Shown in pieces: positions 17,700 through 26,564 of a stretch of DNA of 64,000 bases (the stretch's first letter is position 1; each line of letters begins with the position of its first letter). Position numbers and translations under genes: made by a program. This DNA comes from CAVTQY01 sp963736975 (lineage in GTDB: Bacteria > Pseudomonadota > Alphaproteobacteria > Acetobacterales > Acetobacteraceae), in NCBI GenBank assembly GCA_963736975.1, contig CAVTQY010000001.1:3596001-3660000 (forward strand). The letters run 5' to 3'. The notes beneath the pieces are model-generated. The model had not been told where the DNA came from and searched no databases. It saw only the letters and a program-made list of their open reading frames with translations.

Positions 17700-19205
17700 T
17701 TACGGTGTAATCGAGATGCCCTGCGGCCGGATCAGCCCGTCGGGCGTCGGTACGAAGCCGGAAACCTTGTCGGACAAGGCCCAGAGCCACTTGTAATGGT
17801 AGAGCACGATATGCGGCAGGTCATGCAGATACGTGTCCACCACTTGCTTGTACAGCGCCTGCCGCTGTGACACGTTATTGACTGCGCGCGCCCGGGCCAG
17901 TAGCGCATCGAAGGCAGGGTTGCAGTATTTGCCCCAGTTCAGGAACCCATCGCATTGCAGCCAGATCGAGACGTTGCCGTCCGGGTCCGGTCGGCCGCTC
18001 CAGATCACCAGCGCCGCCTGATAATTGCCGGCGCGCGTTGCGGCGGTCAGCGCGTTCGCTTCCATTGCCTGCACCTTCACATCGAACCCCGCTTCGCCGG
18101 CCATCGCCTGGATCACCTGGCCGGCTTGCTCGGCCACCGGGTCGTTGCCGATCAGCAGCGTGAATGACGGATGTGGATCCCCGGCTTGCGCGAGCAGCGC
18201 CTTGGCCTTCGCTACATCGCGCGGCGGCACCGTGCGCGCGGCATCCCAATAGCGCGTATGCGGCGCCTCGAACTGGTTGGAAGGCACGAACTGGCCAGCC
18301 ATCACCACCTGGTTGAGGGCGCTGCGGTCAATCGACGCCTCCAACGCGGCGCGCACCAGCCGGTTACCCAGCGCCTGGCTGTTCGGTCCGTTCGCTACAT
18401 TGATCGACATGGTATCGTAGGCAAGCGCCGTGGTTGAGACCAGTTTCAACCGCTTGTCCGCGGTCACTTGCGCGACATCCGTCGGCCCCAGCCGTTCCAC
18501 CATGTCGAGCTGGCCAGCCTTGAGATCGACCAGGCGCACCGTGGTGCTGGGGATCGGCTCATAGACGATCCGGTCGAGCTTGATCGCCTCGGCGTTCCAG
18601 TAGCCGGGAAACCGGTCCACCACGATGCGGTCCTGAGGAACGCGCTGCGTCAGCCGGAACGGCCCGGCACAGGGCAACGTGTCCGGCAGCTTGTCGCCGA
18701 GCCGCGCGATCGCGGTCGGGGAGATCATCATGCCGGCTCGGTCGGCCAGCACGGCGATCAGCGGCGCGTAGGGCTGCGACAACACCAGGCGCACCGTGTC
18801 GGGATCAACGACCTCCACCGCTGAGACGGGTTTCAGCTCCGCCTTGCGCACGCTGTCCGGCGCCGACCGGTAGCGTTCCAGGTTGGTGCGCACCGCGTCG
18901 GCGGTCATTGGCGTGCCATCCTGGAACTGGACGCCGCGGCGCAAGGTGAGCGTCAACGCGCGTGCGTCCTGCGACCACTGCCAGCCTATCGCAAGCTGGG
19001 GGATGAAGTTGTTTTCGGCATCGGTGTCGATCAGCTTGTCGCAGATCGCGGCGAAGACGATGCGCCCGGTGAAGGTGCCGCCGCGCGCCGGGTCGAGAGC
19101 GTCCGGATCATCGTTCAGGCCGATCCGCAACGTGCCCCCCGCCAGCGCCGGTGCGGCCAGCGCGCAGCAAAGTAAAACGAGTAGAGTGGGGGAAAGCGAC
19201 CGCAT
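17700..19205 (-). CDS. ABC transporter substrate-binding protein, peptide/nickel (DppA) type
   Basis: A 501-residue family-5 binding protein. A Sec signal peptide occupies residues 1-22 (cleavage after APALA). Then come GLNDDPDALDPARGGTFTG, the usual ligand-cleft start, and TLTLRRGVQFQDGTPMTADAV, a signature of this family. The C-terminus contains HDLPHIVLYHY, typical of DppA/GsiB proteins. It probably binds peptides or related amines in the periplasm. As with the copy at 15577, no permease or ATPase genes flank it; only DUF2255 follows. The two binding proteins are distant relatives rather than a recent duplication. Confidence 0.9.
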   Translation of the reverse strand: MRSLSPTLLVLLCCALAAPALAGGTLRIGLNDDPDALDPARGGTFTGRIVFAAICDKLIDTDAENNFIPQLAIGWQWSQDARALTLTLRRGVQFQDGTPMTADAVRTNLERYRSAPDSVRKAELKPVSAVEVVDPDTVRLVLSQPYAPLIAVLADRAGMMISPTAIARLGDKLPDTLPCAGPFRLTQRVPQDRIVVDRFPGYWNAEAIKLDRIVYEPIPSTTVRLVDLKAGQLDMVERLGPTDVAQVTADKRLKLVSTTALAYDTMSINVANGPNSQALGNRLVRAALEASIDRSALNQVVMAGQFVPSNQFEAPHTRYWDAARTVPPRDVAKAKALLAQAGDPHPSFTLLIGNDPVAEQAGQVIQAMAGEAGFDVKVQAMEANALTAATRAGNYQAALVIWSGRPDPDGNVSIWLQCDGFLNWGKYCNPAFDALLARARAVNNVSQRQALYKQVVDTYLHDLPHIVLYHYKWLWALSDKVSGFVPTPDGLIRPQGISITP

Positions 19206-19357
19206 GCGCCAAACCTTCAGCGACGTTGGGCCGAGCGTGGCAGCGCGCTACGGAACCGGCAAGCGCCGTCTCTGTCCGGCCGCGGCCTTGCCCGCGACCG
19301 GTGGCTGGCACATATCCCGCCTACGCGGCTCACCGTTCCATACCGGAGGAGGAGATC

Positions 19358-20002
19358 ATGGCGATCCAGCTTGGGCAGGTTGCGCCCGATTTCGAGCAGG
19401 ACAGTACACAGGGGAAAATCCGGTTTCATCAATGGCTGGCCAATTCGTGGGGCGTGCTGTTCAGCCACCCGAAAGATTACACGCCGGTCTGCACCACCGA
19501 GCTCGCCGAGGTGGCGCGGTTGAAACCCGAATGGGAAAAACGTAACGTTAAGCCAATCGGGCTTTCGGTCGATCCCGCCGACAGCCACAAAGGCTGGGAA
19601 AAGGATATCGAGGAAACGCAGGGGCAGGCGCTGAATTTCCCGGTGCTGGCGGACGTCGACCGTACCGTCTCCAATCTGTATGACATGGTGCACCCCGACG
19701 CCGATCCGGCGGTGACGGTGCGCAGCGTCTTCATCATCGATCCGAACAAGAAGGTGCGGCTGATCATCACCTACCCGCCGAGCACCGGTCGCAATTTCGA
19801 TGAGATCCTGCGGGTGATCGACAGTTTGCAGCTCACCGATGCCCATAAGGTGGCAACCCCGGTCAATTGGACGGACGGCCAGCCGGTGATCATCGTGCCG
19901 AGCGTGTCCGATGAAGAAGCGAAGCAGCGCTTCCCGCAGGGCTGGAAGACGCTGAAGCCTTATTTGCGGATTGTGGATCAGCCGAAGCTGCCGCGCGCTT
20001 AG
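19358..20002 (+). CDS. 1-Cys peroxiredoxin, Prx6 type
   Basis: A 214-residue thiol peroxidase. The peroxidatic cysteine is Cys45 in the PVCTTE motif typical of Prx6/1-Cys enzymes, preceded by SHPKDYTP. The long C-terminal arm (SDEEAKQRFPQGW... PYLRIVDQP) is characteristic of the subgroup. It detoxifies hydrogen peroxide and organic hydroperoxides in the cytoplasm. A strong GGAGGAGGA ribosome site fixes the ATG at 19358. It is monocistronic and followed by a long hairpin. The length matches bacterial homologues. Confidence 0.95.
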   Translation: MAIQLGQVAPDFEQDSTQGKIRFHQWLANSWGVLFSHPKDYTPVCTTELAEVARLKPEWEKRNVKPIGLSVDPADSHKGWEKDIEETQGQALNFPVLADVDRTVSNLYDMVHPDADPAVTVRSVFIIDPNKKVRLIITYPPSTGRNFDEILRVIDSLQLTDAHKVATPVNWTDGQPVIIVPSVSDEEAKQRFPQGWKTLKPYLRIVDQPKLPRA

Positions 20003-20010
20003 GCCCTCAC

Positions 20011-20037
20011 CCGCCGTGCTTCGTCGAAGCGCGGCGG
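20011..20037. terminator. Bidirectional hairpin between the peroxiredoxin and ABC permease genes
   Basis: CCGCCGTGCTTCG is followed at once by TCGAAGCGCGGCGG, a 13-base inverted repeat with one mismatch, starting nine bases after the peroxiredoxin stop. It lies between convergent genes. There is no long T-run on either side. Confidence 0.6.
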
Positions 20038-20066
20038 CATCGCGGGAGAGGTGGGGGCGTCGCGAA

Positions 20067-21068
20067 TCAGGCTTGCCGGGGCCCCCCGGAGAGCAGCCGC
20101 TCGACCAGCACGGCGGCGATGATGATCGACCCTATCGCGGTGCCCTGCCAATACGGCGAGACGTTGAGCAGGTTCAGCCCGTTGCGGATGAAGACCATGA
20201 TGAACACGCCGGCAAGCGTGCCGATGATCGAGCCCCGTCCACCGAACAGGCTGGCGCCGCCGATCACCACGGCGGCAATGGCGTCGAGTTCCTCCCCCGC
20301 GCCGCCGATGGGGTCAATGGACAGGATCTTGGACGTAAGGAACACCGCGGCGACGGCGCTCATCAGCCCCGATAGAACATAGGCTGTGATGCTCCAGAAC
20401 CGGATGGAAAGACCGGCGATGCGCGCGGCCTCGGCGTTGGAGCCGATCGCATAAAGCGTGCGCCCGCCCTTGGCGTAGGTCAGGAACATCCAGGCGATCG
20501 CATACGCGGCGATCAAGCAGAGAAAATCGATCGGCACGCCGAACAGCGTGTCGGAGGTAAGCGTCGCGAGCGATTCGGGAATGTTGCCGATCGAACTGGC
20601 GCCACTGAGCACGTACGCCATGCTGCGGCCGATCGACATCATGCCGAGCGTCACCACGAAGGGCGCAATCCGGCCGGCGGTGATGATCACGCCGTTGACC
20701 AACCCCAGTCCCGCGCCGGTGACAAGGCAGCCGATCACTGCAACCGGCACGCCGAGCTTCGGGAAGATCAGGCCGAGCACCACCGCGGAAACACCGGTCA
20801 GCGACCCCACCGAGAGATCGATCCCGCCGATCAGGATCACCAGCGTCTGGCCGAGCGCGACCATTCCGGCGATGACCGACTGGTCCAGCACGTTGAGCAG
20901 GTTGTTGGTGGTGAGGAAGTACGGCGAGATCTGCGACAGCACCGCCATCACCACGATGATGAGCAGCGCCATACGAAGCTCGATCTGCGTGGCGAGCAGG
21001 CGCAGGGCGCGAGCAGGAAGCGCGCGCCGCCGCAGGCTGCGCGCCGGCGCCTCGGTGGCGTCGTTCAT
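20067..21068 (-). CDS. ABC transporter permease, RbsC type
   Basis: A 333-residue permease of the ribose/xylose (CUT2) class with about eight to ten spans. The conserved stretch LVILIGGIDLSVGSLTGVSAV near residue 80 is the family hallmark, and the C-terminal IAAVVIGGASLFGGRGSIIGTLAG is intact. It forms the membrane channel for a monosaccharide with the ATPase encoded immediately upstream (four-base overlap) and the binding protein at 22965-23948. The sugar is not identifiable. Operon order is binding protein, ATPase, permease. Confidence 0.93.
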   Translation of the reverse strand: MNDATEAPARSLRRRALPARALRLLATQIELRMALLIIVVMAVLSQISPYFLTTNNLLNVLDQSVIAGMVALGQTLVILIGGIDLSVGSLTGVSAVVLGLIFPKLGVPVAVIGCLVTGAGLGLVNGVIITAGRIAPFVVTLGMMSIGRSMAYVLSGASSIGNIPESLATLTSDTLFGVPIDFLCLIAAYAIAWMFLTYAKGGRTLYAIGSNAEAARIAGLSIRFWSITAYVLSGLMSAVAAVFLTSKILSIDPIGGAGEELDAIAAVVIGGASLFGGRGSIIGTLAGVFIMVFIRNGLNLLNVSPYWQGTAIGSIIIAAVLVERLLSGGPRQA

Positions 21069-22945
21069 GCCGCCTCGCGTTGCGGCTCGAGCGCCGCCGT
21101 AATGGCGCGGGCGAGGGTTCCGCCGTCAGGCAGCGGCGCGGCGCCGCGCAGGGTCAGGCCGATCAGGCCGAAATCATGCCCGTGCCGGCCGCGCACCGGC
21201 ACCAGCACGGTGGCGAGCCCGCCACCCGGCTCGATGACGAAGCCCTCCGCGCGGCGGGTCAGCGCATGCGGAATGCGGGTCGTGGTGATCTCAGGGAATG
21301 CCCCGCCGGTGAAGCCGGGATCGGCGGCCGCATCGCCGCCGACGCGGTCGAAGCAGAACACGCGCCCGCCTTCGATGCTGATCCAGAACGCCATGCCGCC
21401 ATGCTCGGCCGCCAGCCGCTCGAGAACCGTATGGGTGCGCTCGGCCGAGCTGCGCGGCGCGGCGAACATGCCGAGCTTCTCGATATCGACCAGATCGCTC
21501 GGGATGGAGGTGACATCCACGCCATCGCTCAGCACCACCACACGGTCGGCAAGCCCGATCACCTCCTCGAAGTCGGAGCTGACCACCACGCAGGCGACGC
21601 CTTCGCCGGCGATCCGGCGCAGCAGGGCGTAGATACTGCTGCGGGTGGCGATATCGACGCCGCGGGTGGGTTCGTCGAGCAGCAGCAGGCGAGGGGAGAG
21701 GACCAGCCAACGCGCCAGGATGATCTTCTGCTGCATGCCGCCGCTGAAGGTGAGCAGGTTGGCGTCCAACAGGCGATGCTCCGGCAGGCCGAGCAACGCC
21801 AGCAGGCGGCGGATGTCCGATTCGCGCTGCCCATAGGCGAGACCAGCACCGCGATGCGCGCCGAGATGAGCGAGCAGCAGGTTCTCCCGCACGGAGAACT
21901 CGGGCACCGTGCCCTGCGTGCGCCGGTCCTCGGGGATCAGCCCAATACCGGCGCGGATCGCATTGCGCGGCGAGGCGGGCGTGAAGGGCACGCCGTCGAG
22001 TTCGATCGTGCCGCGTCGGGCCGGGCGCAGGCCGAACAGCACCTCCAGCGTTTCCGAACGGCCCGCCCCGACCAAGCCGGCGAGGCCGAGAATCTCTCCG
22101 GCATGGACCGTGAACGAGACGTCGCGCACCTTGGGGGGCGCCGACAGATGGCTGACGCGCAGCACCGGTTTGCCTGGCGCGGGCCGCCGCGTGGCGTCGG
22201 CGCGCGCATAGATATCGGACAGCTCCCGGCCGACCATGAGCCGGATAAGTTCCCCCTGAGTGAGCGCGCCGGTGGGGACGGCATCGGCGGCGACCTGACC
22301 CTCCCGCAGCACCGTGACGCGGTCGGAGAGGGCGAAAATCTCCTCCAGCCGGTGCGAGACGAAAATCAGCCCGTGCCTCGCGCCGGCAAGGTTGCGAATG
22401 ATATCGAACAGCAGATCGGCTTCGTGCGGCGACAGCGGCGCGGTCGGCTCGTCGAAAATGATGATCCGCGAATCGAGCGCGAGCGCCTTGAGGATCTCGA
22501 CGATCTGGCGTTGGCCAACCGAGAGGTCGCGCACCCGTGCATCGATCTCCACGCCGGCCTCGCCGCCGAGCCGGGCAACCAGGCGCTGAGCGTCGCGCCG
22601 CATCCCCCGCCAGTTGAGCCGCCCGGGCATGCCCAGGCGCGGCAGCATGATGTTCTCCAGCACCGAGAGGTCAGGTGCCAGCGAGGTTTCCTGCGTGACG
22701 ATCGCGATGCCGGCGCGGATCGCCTCTCGCGCGCCGGCGAACTGCACCGGGCGATCATGCAGGAGGATGCTGCCCGAGTCCGGCCTGATATGCCCGGAGA
22801 TCACCCGCGCGAGCGTCGATTTGCCGGCACCGTTGGCGCCTACCAGCGCATGCACCTCGCCGGCCTCTAGGGAAAACCGGGTACCGGCGAGGGCTATCGT
22901 GGCGCCGAAGCGCTTGTGGATGTCGGCAAGCGAAAGCAGCGCCAT
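21065..22945 (-). CDS. Sugar ABC transporter ATP-binding protein, RbsA type, with extra C-terminal domain
   Basis: A 626-residue double ATPase. The first nucleotide-binding domain has Walker A GANGAGKST near residue 37, signature LSVGQRQ and Walker B IIIFDEPT. The second has the degenerate Walker A GLVGAGRSE typical of RbsA, and FSGGMQQK. The two domains end near residue 498, the normal RbsA length. About 128 further residues follow, beginning ERTHTVLERLAAEHGG, with strands such as AFWISIEGGRVFCFD and IGLTLRGAAPLPDGG. That tail resembles a small ligand-binding module; its loose likeness to effector domains of IclR regulators is only an impression. It may sense an intracellular ligand and gate transport. 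Confidence 0.9.
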   Translation of the reverse strand: MALLSLADIHKRFGATIALAGTRFSLEAGEVHALVGANGAGKSTLARVISGHIRPDSGSILLHDRPVQFAGAREAIRAGIAIVTQETSLAPDLSVLENIMLPRLGMPGRLNWRGMRRDAQRLVARLGGEAGVEIDARVRDLSVGQRQIVEILKALALDSRIIIFDEPTAPLSPHEADLLFDIIRNLAGARHGLIFVSHRLEEIFALSDRVTVLREGQVAADAVPTGALTQGELIRLMVGRELSDIYARADATRRPAPGKPVLRVSHLSAPPKVRDVSFTVHAGEILGLAGLVGAGRSETLEVLFGLRPARRGTIELDGVPFTPASPRNAIRAGIGLIPEDRRTQGTVPEFSVRENLLLAHLGAHRGAGLAYGQRESDIRRLLALLGLPEHRLLDANLLTFSGGMQQKIILARWLVLSPRLLLLDEPTRGVDIATRSSIYALLRRIAGEGVACVVVSSDFEEVIGLADRVVVLSDGVDVTSIPSDLVDIEKLGMFAAPRSSAERTHTVLERLAAEHGGMAFWISIEGGRVFCFDRVGGDAAADPGFTGGAFPEITTTRIPHALTRRAEGFVIEPGGGLATVLVPVRGRHGHDFGLIGLTLRGAAPLPDGGTLARAITAALEPQREAA

Positions 22946-22964
22946 CCGCGGTGCGGCGTTGACG

Positions 22965-23948
22965 CTATGCCTGGCCGAACACGTTCTGCTTGATGTCCGG
23001 CAACAGCTTGGCGATGTTGTCCTGGCTCACCACCATGATCGGCACCAGCACCTGTTTGGGCGGCGTCTTGCCGGCGAAATGGTCGAACATCGCCTCGGCC
23101 GAGCGCACGCCCATCAGATACGGCTGCTGCATGCCCACCGCGACCAGCCTGCCGCTTTCGATCAGCGGCACGAATTCCGGGATGCCGTCGAAGGCGGCGA
23201 CCGCCACGTCGTTGTCGCGCCGCGAGGCGTGCAGGGCACGCAACGCACCGAGCGTCGGCTGGTCGGTCTCGACGAACAGCCCGCGCATGTCGGGATGCGC
23301 AGTCAACATGTCCTGGACGAATTTGAACGTCTCGTCGGAGGTGTAGGTCTGCATCTGCGACAACGCGCCCTGCTTGATGCCGGCTTCGGTCATCGCCTTC
23401 ATGAAGCCATTGGTCCGCGCCTGGCCGTTGAGGCGGGCGAGCGAAATGGTGACCAGGCCGACCGTGCCCTTATTCCAACCTTTCGAGGTCATCACCTGCG
23501 CAAGCACTTTGCCGGTCCCATAGGCGCCTTCGTAGTTGTTAGAGATGATGAACGAAACATACTCCCCGGAATCGGTGCCGATGTCGGCGATCACCACCGG
23601 GATGTTGGCCTTCTGCGCGAGCGCCAGCACCGACGGGCAGGTGGAGCTGTCGGTGGGTGAAATCAGGATGCCGTCCACCTTGCGGGCGATCGCGTCCTGC
23701 GCGTTCTGGATCTGCGTCTGCGCGTTGTTATGGCTGTCATAGGCTGTGGAGCCACCGCCGTTCTTCCGCGCGACCGCGTCGATGCCGTTGGCGAGGACGC
23801 GCCAGAACGGCAGGTCGAGACCCGGCGTGAGATAAGCCAGATGCTTGCCTTCGGCGGCGCGCAGGATGGTCGGCGCCGCGAGCGCCGCCGCTGCCGCGCC
23901 GATCAACACCGGACGGCGCCGGAGTGATCCGGTCGGTTCTGGTTTCAT
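22965..23948 (-). CDS. Sugar ABC transporter substrate-binding protein, RbsB type
   Basis: A 327-residue periplasmic binding protein of the type-1 (ribose/galactose) fold. Residues 1-31 are a twin-arginine-like signal (RRRPVLIGAAAAALA). Hallmarks are FWRVLANGIDAVARKNG near the first lobe, KVDGILISPTDSSTC, and DVAVAAFDGIPE. The ATG at 23948 gives a proper signal peptide; upstream in-frame Met codons would add a hydrophilic leader. It heads the operon, 19 bases before the ATPase gene. The ligand is unknown. Confidence 0.92.
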   Translation of the reverse strand: MKPEPTGSLRRRPVLIGAAAAALAAPTILRAAEGKHLAYLTPGLDLPFWRVLANGIDAVARKNGGGSTAYDSHNNAQTQIQNAQDAIARKVDGILISPTDSSTCPSVLALAQKANIPVVIADIGTDSGEYVSFIISNNYEGAYGTGKVLAQVMTSKGWNKGTVGLVTISLARLNGQARTNGFMKAMTEAGIKQGALSQMQTYTSDETFKFVQDMLTAHPDMRGLFVETDQPTLGALRALHASRRDNDVAVAAFDGIPEFVPLIESGRLVAVGMQQPYLMGVRSAEAMFDHFAGKTPPKQVLVPIMVVSQDNIAKLLPDIKQNVFGQA

Positions 23949-24048
23949 GCGTTTCCCCGAGTTCTTTGTGGTTGCGCGCAAGGGCTGCTCGCTGCCTTTC
24001 GCTGCGATCAATGATGGTTCACCGCCCTCGGCAGCGTCAAGCGGACAG

Positions 24049-24074
24049 GGAACTCCTGACCGGGATGCGCCGTT
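24049..24074 (+). promoter_or_regulatory. Candidate EcfG (general stress) promoter
   Basis: A perfect GGAAC box at 24049-24053 and CGTT at 24071-24074 are separated by 17 bases, the known consensus for PhyR/EcfG-controlled promoters of alphaproteobacteria. It faces the LLM oxidoreductase gene, whose ATG is 49 bases after the -10 box. By chance about one exact match is expected in a window this size, so placement and orientation are the evidence. Confidence 0.6.
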
Positions 24075-24122
24075 GGTCGGCGGATGCATCCGTCACGGAT
24101 GCGCTTATCGGGAGGCTTTGTC

Positions 24123-25292
24123 ATGTCGGAGCATCGCGTTGCCGAGTCCGGCGCCGGCCTGTCCACCGACCGGCGAAACCTGTTGCGCTGGACCACGGCG
24201 ATGGCCGGTGCATCGGCCCTGGGACTGTCGGCGGCGCAGGCGCAGACAGCGGCAAGCGCAGTGCAATCGACGCCGGAGTCCATCGGTCATTCGGCGGGAG
24301 GTGGGCTGCGCCGGGGCATGATCGGCTACATGCTGGCCCACGAGCAGTTCCCCGTGCCAGAGCTGATGCAGATCGGCGCGCTGGCCTCGCGATCCGGCTT
24401 TCACCTGCTCGCCACGAGCGATCACTTCCAGCCCTGGCAGGCCAATGAAGGCCATGCGGGGGAAGCCTGGATTACGCTCGGCGCGCTGGGCGCCAAAACG
24501 ACGCGCAGTTGGATGGGGACGACGGTGACCTGCCCGACGCTGCGCTACAATCCGGGCGTCCTAGCGGAAGCCTTCGCCACGCTCAGTCATCTGTATCCGG
24601 GGCGGATTTTCCTCGGCGTCGGCTCGGGCGAGGCACTCAATGAGCAGGCGGCGACCGGCCTATGGCCGAAATGGCAGGAGCGCTGGGACCGGCTGATCGA
24701 GGCGATCGGCATTATCCGCCAGCTTTGGACCGGGCAGACGGTTCCCCACAAGGGCACATACTACACCGTGGATGCGAGGCTGTATGACCCGCCGGCGCGG
24801 CCGATCCCGCTGCTGACCGCGGCGAACGGGCGGAAATCCATGCGGCTGGCCGGCGTGCATGGCGATGGGCTGATCACCGATCCGCAGACCTGGAAACAGC
24901 ACAAGCCGGAATGGGAAGACGGTGCCCGCTCAGCCGGCAAGGACCCGAACAGCATGCCGGTGCTGGTCGAGCAATACGTGGTGGTCGGGGGCGAAGCGGA
25001 TGCGCGCCAAGCCGCCGAGCTGTGGCGCTTCGGGCCGAAGGCGTTCAAGACCTACTATAATGTCCCTGATCCGGTGCGGATCCAGCAGCTCGCGGACCAG
25101 CAGGTTCCGGTGCAGGACGTGGTGAAGGGATGGGCGGTGGGAACCGATCCGAACGTGCATATCAACAAGCTGCACGAATTGTTCGACAGCGGCGTGAGCA
25201 TCGTGAACGTCCATAGCGGCCAACCGGATCAGCGCCGCGTGATCGAGTTCTATGCCGCTCATGTGCTGCCTGGCTTTCACCAGCGCGCCTGA
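24123..25292 (+). CDS. LLM class F420-dependent-type oxidoreductase, Tat-exported
   Basis: A 389-residue luciferase-like monooxygenase-fold enzyme of the F420-dependent glucose-6-phosphate dehydrogenase-like (Fgd2/fHMAD) group. The N-terminus has a twin-arginine signal (DRRNLLRW followed by an alanine-rich span to about residue 40). The fold is marked by IGYMLAHEQF, FHLLATSDHFQPW, GTTVTCPTLRYNP and GRIFLGVGSGEALNE. A GGGAGG ribosome site precedes the ATG at 24123. F420 use is inferred from the subgroup; FMN is the alternative. No F420 biosynthesis gene is in the window. A perfect EcfG-like promoter stands upstream. Confidence 0.88.
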   Translation: MSEHRVAESGAGLSTDRRNLLRWTTAMAGASALGLSAAQAQTAASAVQSTPESIGHSAGGGLRRGMIGYMLAHEQFPVPELMQIGALASRSGFHLLATSDHFQPWQANEGHAGEAWITLGALGAKTTRSWMGTTVTCPTLRYNPGVLAEAFATLSHLYPGRIFLGVGSGEALNEQAATGLWPKWQERWDRLIEAIGIIRQLWTGQTVPHKGTYYTVDARLYDPPARPIPLLTAANGRKSMRLAGVHGDGLITDPQTWKQHKPEWEDGARSAGKDPNSMPVLVEQYVVVGGEADARQAAELWRFGPKAFKTYYNVPDPVRIQQLADQQVPVQDVVKGWAVGTDPNVHINKLHELFDSGVSIVNVHSGQPDQRRVIEFYAAHVLPGFHQRA

Positions 25293-25298
25293 CGATCA

Positions 25299-25323
25299 AT
25301 TCCCCGTGTAACTGCACGGGAAT
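25299..25323. terminator. Hairpin after the LLM oxidoreductase gene
   Basis: ATTCCCCGTG and CACGGGAAT pair, with one bulged C, around TAACTG, six bases after the stop codon. This is a good stem but has no T-run. Confidence 0.5.
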
Positions 25324-25357
25324 GTGAAGCTACAAGCGTGTTTGTTCCTCCTGGCCT

Positions 25358-25383
25358 GAAACCTGCGCCCCTCCGCCAACGTT
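25358..25383 (+). promoter_or_regulatory. Imperfect EcfG-like promoter ahead of the carbohydrate operon
   Basis: GAAAC at 25358-25362, 17 bases, then CGTT at 25380-25383. This matches the GGAAC-N17-CGTT stress promoter except for the second base. It lies about 80 bases upstream of the first epimerase gene of the long plus-strand operon. Confidence 0.4.
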
Positions 25384-25460
25384 GCACCCCAGCCACGACC
25401 CTGTGGCAGCTACCCCACGCGTTCGCGTCGCATCTTCCTTTGGGCAGCACGGGCAGACGT

Positions 25461-26564
25461 ATGTTCGAAACGGTTCTGGTAACCGGAGGGGCAGGCTTTA
25501 TCGGCCGCCATATCACGACGGAGCTTCTCGCGCACGGTTACCGCGTGCGCGTTGTGGATAGCCTGATCGATCAGGTGCATGGCCCGGATGCAGCCCGCAC
25601 CATCGTGCGTGGCGGTGCCGAATTCCTGCAAGGCGATGTCCGCGATCGCGCGCTGGTCGCCCGTGCGCTCAAAGGCGTCGGCAAGGTCGTGCATCTCGCG
25701 GCCGAGGTCGGCGTCGGCCAGAGCATGTATGCGATTGAACGCTATGTGTCCGCCAACGATCTCGGCACCGCGGTCCTGTTCGAGGTGCTGGCGCAGCGTC
25801 CGGTGCAACGCGTAGTTGTAGCGTCCTCGATGAGCATCTACGGCGAGGGTCTCTACCGCACCGAACACGGCAGACCCGTGCAGGATGCCGAGCGCCAGTC
25901 CGGTGCGCGATGGGACCCGGTGGCCGAGGACGGCAGCGCCTTGCAGCCGGTGGCGACGCCGGAATGGAAACGCCCCTCGCTCGCCTCTGTCTATGCGCTG
26001 ACCAAATACGCACAGGAACGGCTGACGCTGATGCTCGCCGCGGCTTATGGGATGGAGGGTGTGGCGCTGCGGCTGTTCAATGTGTACGGGCCGGGCCAGG
26101 CGCTGTCCAACCCCTACACCGGCGTGCTGGCGATCTTCGCCGCGCGCTTGTTGAACGGTCAGCCGCCGCTGGTATTCGAGGATGGGCAGCAGCGACGGGA
26201 TTTCGTCAACGTCCGCGATGTGGCACGGGCGTTTCGGCTGGCGCTGGAAAGCCCGCAAGCCGCGGGCGGGGTGTTCAACATCGGCAGCGGGCGTGAGGTG
26301 ACGATCCTGCAGATCGCCGAAGCGCTGGCGCGCGCCATGGGCCGGCAGCATGTGGTTCCGGAGGTTACCGGCAAGACCCGCGTCGGCGACATAAGGCATT
26401 GTTTTGCCGACATCACGCTGGCGCGCGAGCAGCTTGGGTTCGTGCCCGAACATGAGCTGGAAACCAGCCTCCCCGAACTGGTCGAATGGGCGCGGCGGCA
26501 GCGCGCGGTGGACCGGGTGATGGAAGCCAGACGGGAGCTGGAATCCCGCGGCCTGGTCGCATGA
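25461..26564 (+). CDS. NAD-dependent epimerase/dehydratase (extended SDR)
   Basis: A 367-residue extended short-chain dehydrogenase acting on nucleotide sugars. The NAD-binding motif TGGAGFIG is at residues 8-15, SSMSIYG holds the catalytic serine, and YALTK is the YxxxK catalytic pair. RLFNVYGPGQ and RDFVNVRDVARAF are typical of UDP-glucose 4-epimerase-like enzymes. An insertion after SIYGEG (to about residue 170) is longer than in GalE and hints at a special substrate. It is the first gene of the cassette operon that continues to 33877; its stop overlaps the next start (ATGA). Confidence 0.92.
   Translation: MFETVLVTGGAGFIGRHITTELLAHGYRVRVVDSLIDQVHGPDAARTIVRGGAEFLQGDVRDRALVARALKGVGKVVHLAAEVGVGQSMYAIERYVSANDLGTAVLFEVLAQRPVQRVVVASSMSIYGEGLYRTEHGRPVQDAERQSGARWDPVAEDGSALQPVATPEWKRPSLASVYALTKYAQERLTLMLAAAYGMEGVALRLFNVYGPGQALSNPYTGVLAIFAARLLNGQPPLVFEDGQQRRDFVNVRDVARAFRLALESPQAAGGVFNIGSGREVTILQIAEALARAMGRQHVVPEVTGKTRVGDIRHCFADITLAREQLGFVPEHELETSLPELVEWARRQRAVDRVMEARRELESRGLVA

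Noticed and set aside
25319..25340. GGAAT followed by CGTG near the LLM hairpin as another stress promoter
   Set aside because: Spacing is only 13 bases and both boxes deviate.
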